64,000 nt of DNA from an uncultured Saprospiraceae bacterium (lineage in GTDB: Bacteria; Bacteroidota; Bacteroidia; Chitinophagales; Saprospiraceae): contig CALJOK010000042.1 of assembly GCA_937981555.1 (NCBI GenBank), positions 61,440-125,439 of the forward strand, read 5' to 3'. The notes below the pieces were generated by a model that was not told the DNA's origin, ran no database searches, and saw nothing but the letters and a program-made list of their open reading frames with translations. The translations under genes and the position numbers were made by a program. Shown here piece by piece: positions 1 through 8,443 of this stretch (position 1 is the stretch's first letter; each line of letters begins with the position of its first letter).

Positions 1-794
1 AAAGCATGCACCCTAATATTCAAAGAATGATCTTGATTATAATTGGAGGACAAAACCTGATGCTTCGATTCCATTTTTTCTAACTCTTCTCGAGCGATTT
101 TCTTTGTCCAAATCTCTCCTTGAATTTCATTCGTCGCATCCTTCGGAGTTGTGTGTTTTAAAACTCTACCTCCATTCATGATCGCCATTTCGTTGCACAA
201 CTCTTTGACATCTTCCACGATGTGCGTGGAAAAAATAACCGTATTATGAGTACCAATTTCTCGAAGAATATTTAAAAACCGATTTCGCTCTGCGGGGTCA
301 AGACCAGCAGTAGGTTCATCGACGATGATGAGTTGAGGTTGATTCAAAAGCAATTGTGCGATACCAAACCTTTGCTTCATTCCACCTGAATAACCACTCA
401 CGCTTTTCTTTCGCACTTCATATAAATTTGTAATTTCCAAAACCTCTTTGATCATTGCTTTTCGTTCCGACTTGGAGGCAATGCCTTTAAGTGTGGCAAA
501 ATATTCTAACAAATCTTCGGCGGAAACTTTAGGGTACATTCCAAATGATTGAGGCAAATAACCCAAGACTTTCCGCAAACTCATTTGATCTTCCAACACA
601 TTAATTCCATTGAAAGTGATACTGCCCGAATCTGGATTTTGCAAAGTAGCGATGGTTCGCATCAAGGTAGATTTACCTGCACCATTCGGACCAAGAAGTC
701 CAAACATTCCAGTTCCAATTTCGAGGTTAAGATTGTCTACCGCTTTGACTCCGTTGGGATAAACTTTAGTAAGATTTGAAATAGTTAAATTCAT
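1..794 (-). CDS. ABC transporter ATP-binding protein (3' end outside window)
   Basis: The reverse strand opens with ATG at 794 and stays open to base 1, so about 264 residues are visible and the C-terminus is lost at the window edge. It is the nucleotide-binding subunit of an ABC transporter: Walker A GPNGAGKS, signature YSGGMKQR, Walker B LIIVDEPTAGLDP and the switch histidine in FSTHIVEDV are all present in order. The protein starts MNLTISNLTKVYPNG, which fits the ABC-2-type export ATPases that pair with a multispanning permease; the permease would lie to the left, outside the window. A LytS/LytTR pair follows on the other strand, an arrangement often seen when the regulator controls the exporter (inference). 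Substrate unknown. Confidence 0.93.
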   Translation of the reverse strand, partial: MNLTISNLTKVYPNGVKAVDNLNLEIGTGMFGLLGPNGAGKSTLMRTIATLQNPDSGSITFNGINVLEDQMSLRKVLGYLPQSFGMYPKVSAEDLLEYFATLKGIASKSERKAMIKEVLEITNLYEVRKKSVSGYSGGMKQRFGIAQLLLNQPQLIIVDEPTAGLDPAERNRFLNILREIGTHNTVIFSTHIVEDVKELCNEMAIMNGGRVLKHTTPKDATNEIQGEIWTKKIAREELEKMESKHQVLSSNYNQDHSLNIRVHA

Positions 795-1002
795 AATTGC
801 TTTTTTTATTGATGCTAAATTAGAAAAGAAAATTACTCACCGGAACTATTAATGATCTTAGAATGGAATATGATGATGAAAGGTAGGTTTTCCATTACCA
901 AAGGAAAATTGACCTTTTATCATTAAAAGATTACACTTCATCATGAAGATTTGAAAGCCTTGATTTTTTTAACGTTATTTATTTTTGAAAATAGGATTAA
1001 AT

Positions 1003-1092
1003 ATTTTTTTACCACATAGGCACATAGATAGCATAGATTCTTTCCAAGAGAAATCAGTATAATTATCTATATCTTCTATGTGGCAAAAAAAT
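1003..1092. repeat. Imperfect inverted repeat in the 795-1111 gap
   Basis: The 317-base gap between the ABC ATPase and lytS-like genes holds an inverted repeat: T7-ACCACATAG...TAGATA (about 1004-1030) faces TATCTAT...CTATGTGG-CA7 (about 1066-1091), about 27-base arms with a few mismatches and a loop of about 35 bases. No ORF lies in it. It could be a small non-autonomous repeat or a hairpin in the lytS leader. The rest of the gap shows nothing recognisable. Confidence 0.5.
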
Positions 1093-1111
1093 ACTCTATC
1101 GTAACTATCTT

Positions 1112-2617
1112 ATGAAAAAGCTTTTCGAAAAAATAGACCAATTCTTTTTACACCAAACTGTTTGGATGTTCCTTGCAATGATAGGATTTGCAAGTTATAT
1201 TTTAAATGAAATATTTTTGGGTGCATCTTTCCAAGCATACTTTGCCTGTTTCATTTCTATTTGTTTTTTGTTTTCCCCTATTCTGATTTTTAGTGTTTTC
1301 CGAAATTGGTTAAAGACAAAATTTTCTACAATTGCTTTTTGGCCGATTTGGATTATTTGCTTTATTATTTATCCAATCATAATTTTTAGTTTTAATATTT
1401 CCATTTCAGATTTCCCTGTTCCTATCAATCGGGAATTAAATGGAAAATTTAATTCAGCGTTTTCCGAATTCGTTGGAATGCTTCTCCTAGTTACTGAAGT
1501 TGCAATTCTTTCTAATGATTATATTATTGAAAAATTACGTTCCTCCAATTGGTTCAAAAAAACTAGTTTGGAAAAAGGAATTTTAAATTCGCTATTTCTT
1601 TTAGCCATCCTTTTAGCAGTTACAAATATTACCACACACGCTGTAAATCCTGAGCCTTATCAAATTAGTGATTCCTTCCTAACTAATTATATTTTTTCAA
1701 CTGTCTATTTGACAATTCAATTTTCATTGCTTTTTCTAACCTATTATTTTTTCTATTATGCCAATCATTATTTTTTAATTCCAAAATTATTGAAACAACG
1801 TGGGGTCATTTATTATGGCTTTGGAGTCGCCGTAATTATATTGTTATTTTATCCAATTTTAGGTTTTCTAATTTCTTGGATGCCGATTGCGCAAGCAGCA
1901 GGAGAACATCCAACTATATTTCAAAACGTCAACCAAATCATGAATTATGGAGGCGTTCCATTTATCGTGATGTTTTTGAGTGTACCGATTATTTTGATCA
2001 ATCAATGGTTTCAGCAAAACGCAGAAATTTCAAATTTGGAAAAAGAAAAATCAGAAACGGAACTCAACTTTCTCAAACAACAGATCAATCCACATTTCTT
2101 TTTTAATACTTTAAATAATCTTTACGCTTTGAGTATTACCAAAGATGAACAGACGCCAGAAGTTATTTTGCAGTTGTCGGAATTGATGCGATACGTTATT
2201 TACAAAGGCAAAGAAGAGTCGGTAAAATTGAAAGAAGAAATCAAATACATCGAAGATTATATTCAATTGCAACAGATTCGGTTGCACAAAAAATTAGATT
2301 TTAAATTTGAAAAAAACATATCGAATCATGAGCTTCGAATTCCTCCTTTACTTTTTATTGTCTTAGTTGAAAACGCATTTAAGCATGGAATTGAGCCCTC
2401 CGAAAAGGATTGTTTTTTACATTTAAAATTGACAAGTGATGAGCATGATTTAGTTTTTATTTGTAAAAATTCTTTGGAGGAAAAACCTGTTGGAGAAAAA
2501 GGAATTGGTTTAAATAATTTAAAGCGTAGATTAGAATTACGTTTTCCAAATCAACATAATTTGGAGAAGGAAGAAACTAAAAATACTTTTGAAACAACAC
2601 TTAAAATAAGTCTATGA
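1112..2617 (+). CDS. LytS-type sensor histidine kinase
   Basis: A 501-residue membrane sensor kinase of the His_kinase (PF06580)/LytS class. About seven or eight hydrophobic segments fill residues 15-300. A short coiled linker then leads to the phosphoacceptor region QQINPHFFFNTLNNL (His near residue 327) and an HATPase part with VENAFKHGI (near 425) and GIGLNNLKRRL. It probably autophosphorylates on the histidine and passes phosphate to the LytTR regulator encoded immediately downstream; the stop overlaps that gene's ATG by four bases (ATGA), so the two are translationally coupled. The signal is unknown. Similar pairs in Bacteroidota often regulate neighbouring ABC exporters, and an ABC ATPase gene lies divergently upstream. 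Confidence 0.93.
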   Translation: MKKLFEKIDQFFLHQTVWMFLAMIGFASYILNEIFLGASFQAYFACFISICFLFSPILIFSVFRNWLKTKFSTIAFWPIWIICFIIYPIIIFSFNISISDFPVPINRELNGKFNSAFSEFVGMLLLVTEVAILSNDYIIEKLRSSNWFKKTSLEKGILNSLFLLAILLAVTNITTHAVNPEPYQISDSFLTNYIFSTVYLTIQFSLLFLTYYFFYYANHYFLIPKLLKQRGVIYYGFGVAVIILLFYPILGFLISWMPIAQAAGEHPTIFQNVNQIMNYGGVPFIVMFLSVPIILINQWFQQNAEISNLEKEKSETELNFLKQQINPHFFFNTLNNLYALSITKDEQTPEVILQLSELMRYVIYKGKEESVKLKEEIKYIEDYIQLQQIRLHKKLDFKFEKNISNHELRIPPLLFIVLVENAFKHGIEPSEKDCFLHLKLTSDEHDLVFICKNSLEEKPVGEKGIGLNNLKRRLELRFPNQHNLEKEETKNTFETTLKISL

Positions 2618-3342
2618 AATTACGTTGTTTAATTATTGATGATGAACCGTTGGCACACAAAGTTATCTTAGAATATACCAAAGATGTTTCGTTTTTGAAA
2701 ATCGTAGGTCAATGCTATTTGGCTACAGAAGCCTTGTCTTTATTGAATAATCAAGAGATAGATTTAATTTTCTTAGACATCAACATGCCAAAATTAAAAG
2801 GATTAGATTTTTTAAAAACACTTCAAAAAAAACCAATCGTCATCATCACTTCCGCTTACGAAGAATATGCTTTGGAAAGTTTTGAGTTAAGTGTTTGTGA
2901 TTATTTATTGAAACCATTTCGCTTCGAACGTTTTTTAAAAGCAGTCAATAAAGCCTTGGAGTTTTATCAATTGAAATCTCAAAAATCTACGGCTTCTCTT
3001 ACTCTACCAAATCCAACGACCGAAGAATCCAAACAAATTTTCATCAAGTCAGACAAACGATATATTCAAATAGATTTAGCAGAAGTTTATTACTTAGAAA
3101 GCTATGGGAATTATGTAAAAATTTGGTTAGAAGATGTTTGTCATCTGACACCTCGAACTCTTTCCAGTTTTGAAAATGAGTTGCCTTCGACTGATTTTTA
3201 TCGAATTCATAAATCATTTATGGTGCATCGAAAATTCATTGATTATTTGGAAGGAAATCTTTTGATGATGAAAAATAAGAAGTCTCTTCCTGTGGGAAAA
3301 AATCATCGAGGGGATTTTAAACGGTTTATTTCTTCGAGTTAA
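2614..3342 (+). CDS. LytTR-family response regulator
   Basis: 242 residues with an N-terminal receiver domain (acidic pair DDE at 9-11, phosphoacceptor Asp55 in IFLDINMP, Lys in LLKPF near 107) and a C-terminal LytTR DNA-binding domain from about residue 140 (YLESYGNYVKIW, FYRIHKSFMVH, LPVGKNHR). It is the cognate partner of the LytS-like kinase with which it overlaps by four bases. The receiver residues needed for phosphorylation are intact. A hairpin terminator follows 30 bases after the stop, so the pair is probably a two-gene transcription unit. Target genes cannot be read from the window. Confidence 0.95.
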   Translation: MKLRCLIIDDEPLAHKVILEYTKDVSFLKIVGQCYLATEALSLLNNQEIDLIFLDINMPKLKGLDFLKTLQKKPIVIITSAYEEYALESFELSVCDYLLKPFRFERFLKAVNKALEFYQLKSQKSTASLTLPNPTTEESKQIFIKSDKRYIQIDLAEVYYLESYGNYVKIWLEDVCHLTPRTLSSFENELPSTDFYRIHKSFMVHRKFIDYLEGNLLMMKNKKSLPVGKNHRGDFKRFISSS

Positions 3343-3371
3343 AATTCAACTATAAAAGAGTTATTATAAAA

Positions 3372-3404
3372 AAAGTCTTTGCCGTTTTGCAAAGGCTTTT
3401 TTTT
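3372..3404 (+). terminator. Rho-independent terminator after LytTR gene
   Basis: AGTCTTTGC (3374-3382) pairs with GCAAAGGCT (3389-3397) around a six-base loop, followed by a run of T. It ends the lytS/lytTR unit. Confidence 0.85.
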
Positions 3405-3421
3405 ATTTCCATTTTGAAATT

Positions 3422-3457
3422 CTACGAAAAATTCGTAGATTTACGAAAAATTAGTAG
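3422..3457. promoter_or_regulatory. Two tandem BlaI-type operator palindromes
   Basis: CTACGAA-AAA-TTCGTAG at 3422-3438 is a perfect 7+3+7 inverted repeat. A second, imperfect copy (TTACGAA-AAA-TTAGTAG) lies at 3441-3457, exactly 19 bases further on. BlaI/MecI dimers bind palindromes with TAC...GTA half sites, and two stacked sites just upstream of the blaI-like gene (ATG at 3483) fit autorepression. Seen: the repeats and spacing. Inferred: that this BlaI binds them. Confidence 0.7.
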
Positions 3458-3482
3458 ACATATGAATTATAAATAGTCATTT

Positions 3483-3848
3483 ATGGAAAATCAATTAACG
3501 GCGAAAGAGGAAGAAGTCATGCAAGTTTTATGGAATCTCAAAAAAGGATTTGTCAAAGAAATCCGACAAGAACTTCCTGATCCAAAACCACCCTACACAA
3601 CTGTTGCTTCTGTGGTCAAAAAATTATTGGACAAAGGTTTCGTTAAATTTCAAACCTTCGGAAACACCAATCAATATTCGCCCACCATTCAAAAGAAAAC
3701 TTATCGAAAACAAGTTTTCAAAAAACTATTGAAAGGTTACTTTGAGAGTTCTCCTGAAGAGTTATTTTCTTTTTTCATCAAAGAAGAAAAAATGGATGAG
3801 CAAGAAATTAAAGCTTGGATTAAAAAAATTAAAAACGATAAATCATGA
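3483..3848 (+). CDS. BlaI/MecI/CopY-family transcriptional repressor
   Basis: A 121-residue winged-helix repressor: LTAKEEEVMQVLW at the N-terminus, the recognition region YTTVASVVKKLLDKGFV near residues 38-55, then a C-terminal dimerisation part. BlaI proteins hold operon promoters shut until a membrane peptidase (BlaR1) triggers their cleavage or release. The stop overlaps the start of the BlaR1-like gene by four bases (ATGA), the standard Bacteroidota blaI-blaR1 arrangement. Two palindromic candidate operators lie 25-60 bases upstream. No beta-lactamase gene is adjacent; the pair may control distant genes or only itself. Confidence 0.95.
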   Translation: MENQLTAKEEEVMQVLWNLKKGFVKEIRQELPDPKPPYTTVASVVKKLLDKGFVKFQTFGNTNQYSPTIQKKTYRKQVFKKLLKGYFESSPEELFSFFIKEEKMDEQEIKAWIKKIKNDKS

Positions 3849-5305
3849 TCGGCATCGAATCACCTATTCAATATTTATTTGAAGTCAGTTGTTGTTTATT
3901 GACGTTTTATATTTTTTATCATTGGGTTCTAAGGAAGGAAACTTTCTTTCAATTCAATAGATTTTATTTATTATTTACGCCTTTCATTTCACTTTTAATT
4001 CCTTCTTTTCAGACGGGACAAATTGAAATCGTACAACAACAAGCTCCGCAAAATTTTGAATTTATACCACAAGCCATTCAAGAATTTCAACAAAACGAAG
4101 TAGTTTTTTATGACAAAATAAATACAACTTCTCTCTCCGTTGATTGGACTTGGGGAGACATGATCTTTGGTTTCTATGTTTTTGTTGTCTTATTATTTTT
4201 GGGAAAATTACTCCAAAATATCTGGGCCGTCCGACAATTGATCCAATCAAATTCTATTGAAAAAAAGAACAATTATACTCAAGTCATTTTACCAAATATC
4301 AAAACTCCTTTTTCATTTTTCAATTACCTTTTTTGGAATGGTAAAAAAGAAATGGAAACTGAGTTGATGCTCGCACATGAGCAAGTTCATATTAGGGAAA
4401 GACATTCTATTGATGTAATTGTTATGGAAATATTAGTAGCGTTTTTTTGGTTTCATCCGCTCGTTTATCTTTTTCGTAGAGCATCAAAAATGACTCACGA
4501 ATATTTAGCTGACCAAAATGTAACGCAAGAATTTGGAAAAAGAAAAGAGTATGCTTCCCTCCTACTCACCAATGCAACGCAACCATTTTTGACTTTGGCT
4601 TCAACATTTAATTCATTTATAAAAAGCAGATTAGTTATGATTTATAAAGAAAAAACATCTTCAAATAAACTGTGGAAATTGGTTACCATTCTTCCTTTAT
4701 TTTCATTCTTGATATTGTTATTTTCTTGCGACCGAGTCAATTCTATTCCAAAAGATCCTGTAGGAAAAATGGTCAATCAAGCGGAAATTGCCAATCAAAA
4801 AATATTAAAAAAACAAGTGGTAAAAACAGGACTAGGAGATATTTTTAAAACTGACTTATACTCAGTTAAAGAATCGTTCGACGTCAATTTTCAAATCGAC
4901 CAATTGAATAAAGAGGAATATAATTTATCGGTAACCATCGAATTAAATGATGGCGCTTATATTATCTCTCCATTTTCGAAGGATACAACTTACGGACATT
5001 TTTATTTTACTCTTCGAGACAACAAACATTTAATTTTCGATAATCAACTTTTAGAAACACCTAATTCAGTTGAAGAATTTGACCCTATTTTGGAAGCACC
5101 CGTAAAATTCGTAAGGGTAAATACGACTTATCAAAAGAAAATAAAATTGGCTAAACAAGATGATTTTAAGGTTACTGGATTGGTAGAATTTCTACTTGAA
5201 CCAATCTGTATTCCTTATGATGTGGAGTTTGTAATTTCTTATCGAGATGGAAAAATGGAAGTAAAAAAAATGAAGACGGTTATTTCTAGTGAGTATAAAA
5301 TGTAA
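3845..5305 (+). CDS. M56-family (BlaR1-like) membrane peptidase
   Basis: 486 residues. Hydrophobic segments near 15-32, 38-55 and 100-125, a zinc-peptidase motif HEQVH (about residue 178, with further acidic residues in the following helix ending HPLVYLFRR), and another hydrophobic stretch near 280-300 ending LLFSCD. The C-terminal 190 residues are outside the peptidase core and show no penicillin-binding SxxK/SxN motifs, so ligand sensing differs from classical BlaR1; such variable C-termini are common in Bacteroidota M56 proteins. It probably cleaves, or triggers cleavage of, the upstream BlaI partner on an envelope signal. A bidirectional terminator separates it from the convergent antiporter gene. 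Confidence 0.88.
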   Translation: MIGIESPIQYLFEVSCCLLTFYIFYHWVLRKETFFQFNRFYLLFTPFISLLIPSFQTGQIEIVQQQAPQNFEFIPQAIQEFQQNEVVFYDKINTTSLSVDWTWGDMIFGFYVFVVLLFLGKLLQNIWAVRQLIQSNSIEKKNNYTQVILPNIKTPFSFFNYLFWNGKKEMETELMLAHEQVHIRERHSIDVIVMEILVAFFWFHPLVYLFRRASKMTHEYLADQNVTQEFGKRKEYASLLLTNATQPFLTLASTFNSFIKSRLVMIYKEKTSSNKLWKLVTILPLFSFLILLFSCDRVNSIPKDPVGKMVNQAEIANQKILKKQVVKTGLGDIFKTDLYSVKESFDVNFQIDQLNKEEYNLSVTIELNDGAYIISPFSKDTTYGHFYFTLRDNKHLIFDNQLLETPNSVEEFDPILEAPVKFVRVNTTYQKKIKLAKQDDFKVTGLVEFLLEPICIPYDVEFVISYRDGKMEVKKMKTVISSEYKM

Positions 5306-5331
5306 ATTTCCACTTAGTAAAAATTGTAAAA

Positions 5332-5372
5332 AAAAGGACAGTCGGAATTCAATTTCCAACTGTCCTTTTTTT
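5332..5372. terminator. Bidirectional terminator
   Basis: GGACAGT (5336-5342) pairs with ACTGTCC (5359-5365), flanked by A-run and T-run, between the convergent blaR1-like and nhaC-like genes. It can serve both strands. Confidence 0.8.
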
Positions 5373-5392
5373 ATAACAAAACATTTACAATA

Positions 5393-6907
5393 TTATTTTT
5401 TATCAGCCAACATCTTAATCTTAATTCTAAATGCAGCAAATAACAAAGTCATAAATGGACTCAACCAATTAAATATGGCATAGAAAAAATACTCTCCAAC
5501 ATCAACTCCTAGTACTCCACTTTGATAAGCCCCACAAGTATTATGAGGAATCAAAACAGAAGTTACCGTCCCTGAATCTTCCAATGTTCTACTTAAATTT
5601 TCAGGAGCTAATCCTTTTTCTTCATAGGCTTTTGCAAACATTTTCCCAGGAACTACAATGGCTAAATACTGATCAGAAGCAGTTACATTTAATGCTAAAC
5701 AACTTGCCACAGTACTTGCAAATAATCCAAAAATCGAATCAGACAAACTCAAAAATGCAGCACTTATTCTTGACAATGCTCCAATCGCATCCATTACTCC
5801 TCCAAAAATCATTGCGCTAATAATTAAATAAACAGTCCATAACATTCCTTCCATCCCTTTTCCTTGAAGGAGTTTTAATAAATTGCTTTTCGTATCATCT
5901 CCCAACGCTTGAAATTCGGACGCATTTGGCAAAACTAATTCTGTACTTGAAATCAATGCTTTCCATACTCCTTTTATATTTGCAGTAAAATCTAACGTTG
6001 TTACTCCTGTTAATTCCTTAATCACTTCTGGCTGATAGATGACTGCAAAAATCCCCCCCAGTAATGCACCAATGGAAAGTCCAATTATTGGTTTTACTTT
6101 CATTACAATTGTTCCAACAACTATCGCTGGAACGATGAATACCCAAGGTGTAATATTAAATTTACTTGTCAACATATCGCTGATCAATGTATCATTCGAA
6201 GTTGGTTCAGCTATATCCATCGTAAAACCAATCACAATAAATACTACCAACGTAATCAAAATGGAAGGAACTGTAGTCCATGCCATATATTTAATATGAG
6301 TGAATAAATCACTCCCAGCCATAGCCGGAGCCAAATTGGTTGTATCACTTAACGGAGACATCTTATCTCCAAAATAAGCACCTGAGATAATTGCTCCAGC
6401 AGCCATTCCCAAAGGAATATTCATAGCCCCTGCAATACTGACTAATGCTATCCCTACTGTTGCGGATGTTGTCCATGAACTTCCTGTCCCCAATGAAATA
6501 ATAGCGCAGATCACTACCGACGCAGCCAAAAAGATAGATGGATTTAATATTTGTAATCCATAATAAACCATAGATGGTACAATACCACTTATCATCCACG
6601 TTCCTGCCAATGAACCAACCAAAAGTAAAATAAGAATAGGAGTCAAAACACTTTTCAAATTTTCCCAAACTTCTGTTATCATTGTTCCTACTCCTACTTT
6701 ATTAAATAAACCAACGCAAGCAGCAATCAATCCTCCTGTTATCAATATAAAATGATTGGAGTATTGACCAAATATTTCACCTCCGTTATAAATATTGTAG
6801 GCCAACATCATAACCAACAAAACGACAGGAATTAACGCTTCCCATATATTCAATTCTTTGTTAAAAATTATTTTCTCATCTTTCGGATTATTACCTTGGT
6901 TTTCCAT
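5393..6907 (-). CDS. nhaC: NhaC-family Na+/H+ antiporter
   Basis: About 504 residues from the ATG at 6907 (MENQGNNPKDE). An upstream in-frame start at 6976 exists, but the extra 23 residues overlap the divergent promoter region and look non-conserved. Around eleven membrane segments. The family core is recognisable: SLGTGSSWTTSATVGIAL, then GAYFGDKMSPLSDTTNLA with the buried acidic and Thr/Ser residues typical of NhaC, and a late LIPHNTCGAYQ segment. Members exchange sodium for protons or malate/lactate at the inner membrane; the ion here is inferred. The gene is divergent from the reductase gene, 72 bases apart. Confidence 0.92.
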   Translation of the reverse strand: MENQGNNPKDEKIIFNKELNIWEALIPVVLLVMMLAYNIYNGGEIFGQYSNHFILITGGLIAACVGLFNKVGVGTMITEVWENLKSVLTPILILLLVGSLAGTWMISGIVPSMVYYGLQILNPSIFLAASVVICAIISLGTGSSWTTSATVGIALVSIAGAMNIPLGMAAGAIISGAYFGDKMSPLSDTTNLAPAMAGSDLFTHIKYMAWTTVPSILITLVVFIVIGFTMDIAEPTSNDTLISDMLTSKFNITPWVFIVPAIVVGTIVMKVKPIIGLSIGALLGGIFAVIYQPEVIKELTGVTTLDFTANIKGVWKALISSTELVLPNASEFQALGDDTKSNLLKLLQGKGMEGMLWTVYLIISAMIFGGVMDAIGALSRISAAFLSLSDSIFGLFASTVASCLALNVTASDQYLAIVVPGKMFAKAYEEKGLAPENLSRTLEDSGTVTSVLIPHNTCGAYQSGVLGVDVGEYFFYAIFNWLSPFMTLLFAAFRIKIKMLADKK

Positions 6908-6979
6908 AAAAATTAAAATTCGTTTTGTGAAATATTTTTCAAAGAAGTAAATATAATCAAATTCCAATAGTCTCAAAAA

Positions 6980-7864
6980 ATGAAAAAAACTAAAATCGGA
7001 ATTTTAGGAATCGGAGCCATCGGTTCTGTCATCATGACTGGGTTATTTAAAAATGAAAATTTGGAACTCCACCACTTTAATCGTAGCAAAAAAGAAATGG
7101 TGAAGGTTCAATTCTTTGATACTTTTTATTCCATTCCTTTAAATATACAACAAGACATTTTTATTCCGATCAAACTAGATTGGTTAATCATTTGTCTAAA
7201 GGAACATCAGTTTGAGAATGCTAAAAATCTTTTTCAAAAACTTATTTCTCGAAAAACTAAAATCGCCATCATCCGAAATGGACTTCAATTAAAAGAACCA
7301 CTTCTACCCTTTTCCAAAGAAGAACTTATTTTAGAATGTATGATTAATTGTCCCACTCAACCTGGTAAAAATCAAGTTTACCAACAAATGGGCTATCCTA
7401 TAATTACTACAGCTAAAATAGATTTAGCCAACGATTTTCAACAGCTTTTTAAAAATAAAGATTTTAAATTTCAGCAAGTCGCAGATTTTAAAACTGAAAA
7501 TTGGAAAAAACTTTTGGAGAGTGCTTCCTTAGGAGCAATCACTTGTTTGACTGGTGAGACTTGCTGGATTTTTGAAGACGAAAAAATTAGAACGCTATTT
7601 CAAAAATTAATGGAAGAAGGTATCCAAGTCGCCAAAGCTGATGGTACAACTATTCCTTCTGACTTTGTAAATATAATGTTAGAAAAAATAAAAACGTATC
7701 CGAAAGAAAAAGGAACTTCGATGTTGACAGATAGAAAATTAGGAAGGCCAATTGAGTTGGGTGCAAAAAATGGAGCAATTGTAACTGTGGGAAAAAAATA
7801 TAATATTGAAACACCGTTGAATGATATGGTGGTGACGATTTTAAGTAAAACTAAAAACATTTAG
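6980..7864 (+). CDS. Ketopantoate reductase (ApbA/PanE) family protein
   Basis: 294 residues. The N-terminal Rossmann motif GILGIGAIGSVIM binds NADPH; the middle keeps an IIRNGLQ segment equivalent to the NG-Q substrate-binding motif. The C-terminal helical domain carries the lysine-containing helix region (ENWKKLLESASLGAITCL) and TSMLTDRKLGRPIELGAKNG, matching the SML-D...T-E(I/L) pattern of the family. 2-Dehydropantoate 2-reductase acts in pantothenate/CoA synthesis, but paralogues with other substrates exist, so the symbol panE is not assigned. Its last about 24 codons are duplicated, diverged but in frame, 574 bases downstream behind the next gene. Confidence 0.88.
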   Translation: MKKTKIGILGIGAIGSVIMTGLFKNENLELHHFNRSKKEMVKVQFFDTFYSIPLNIQQDIFIPIKLDWLIICLKEHQFENAKNLFQKLISRKTKIAIIRNGLQLKEPLLPFSKEELILECMINCPTQPGKNQVYQQMGYPIITTAKIDLANDFQQLFKNKDFKFQQVADFKTENWKKLLESASLGAITCLTGETCWIFEDEKIRTLFQKLMEEGIQVAKADGTTIPSDFVNIMLEKIKTYPKEKGTSMLTDRKLGRPIELGAKNGAIVTVGKKYNIETPLNDMVVTILSKTKNI

Positions 7865-7951
7865 CTTCTTTTCAAAAAATCAGTTTTCTTTTTGATCTAA
7901 GCTTAATAAAGAAAGTAAAAAATAATTTCTATTTTTGAAAAAATATCAAAT

Positions 7952-8368
7952 ATGAAAACAGACATCCAAGAAATAAAAACAACAGCTCTAGAGTTATTTA
8001 GAAATAAAGAAATTAAGGAAGCCTTTGATTATTTATTTGAGAATTTGGATGATGATAATAATTACTATAATGATCTCCTTCTATTAGTAGCTAATTTAAA
8101 TTCCTTAAAAAGAGATAGAATTTCAAATCTAATCACTAAAAAAAGATACCTTCTTCAGAAGAGTAGAATATATAGTTCTTTTACTGAAGTAGTCAATTCC
8201 CTTGAAGAACCCTCTCAAGAAATTGACACTTATTCTTCCCAACCTTACTATATTAGTTCTAATTATTCTTCAACTTATACTCCTAATGAATCTTTATTAA
8301 TAGCAATTATTGTTCTTTTAATCCTAATTGTAATAGGCATCATTTTTATCATTTTCAAACTGAATTAA
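7952..8368 (+). CDS. EAD11-like domain with C-terminal membrane anchor
   Basis: 138 residues, very AT-rich. Residues 7-72 (ALELFRNKEIKEAFDYL, then YYNDLLLLVANLNSLKRDR and a second helix pair ending VVNSLEE) resemble the effector-associated domain EAD11 found in Bacteroidota and cyanobacterial conflict systems: a short helical adaptor with the pattern LLxxxLNxLxRDxxxxLI. A Ser/Tyr/Thr-rich linker (77-110) leads to one strong transmembrane helix (about 113-136). The EAD assignment is by eye. EADs usually recruit a partner bearing the same domain, but no such partner, protease or NTPase is encoded nearby. The gene sits between two copies of the reductase 3' end, suggesting it was inserted. Confidence 0.6.
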   Translation: MKTDIQEIKTTALELFRNKEIKEAFDYLFENLDDDNNYYNDLLLLVANLNSLKRDRISNLITKKRYLLQKSRIYSSFTEVVNSLEEPSQEIDTYSSQPYYISSNYSSTYTPNESLLIAIIVLLILIVIGIIFIIFKLN

Positions 8369-8438
8369 AAAATATAATATTGAAATTCCTCTGAGTGATT
8401 TGGTGGTGACGATTTTGGGAAAAGTGAATAATGATTAA
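8367..8438 (+). pseudogene. Duplicated 3' end of the ketopantoate-reductase-like gene
   Basis: About 72 bases align without gaps to 7793-7864 (55 of 72 identical by hand count, first 19 identical). Translated in the matching frame it reads YNIEIPLSDLVVTILGK against YNIETPLNDMVVTILSK of the intact gene, and both end in a stop at the same aligned position. It has no start and is a remnant, or the original end of the gene before the EAD-like segment arrived. Confidence 0.85.
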
Positions 8439-8443
8439 TCAAA

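Noticed and set aside
1..794. Short plus-strand ORF at 549-779
   Set aside because: It is antisense to the Walker A region of the ABC ATPase, which is clearly the real gene.
5289..5483. Short plus-strand ORF overlapping the end of the blaR1-like gene
   Set aside because: It runs through the bidirectional terminator and the 3' end of the antiporter gene on the other strand; no domain and biased composition.
7952..8368. EAD-like gene as a toxin of a toxin-antitoxin pair
   Set aside because: No second small gene is coupled to it and it has no toxin motif; the neighbouring gene on the other strand is an STM3941-like membrane protein.
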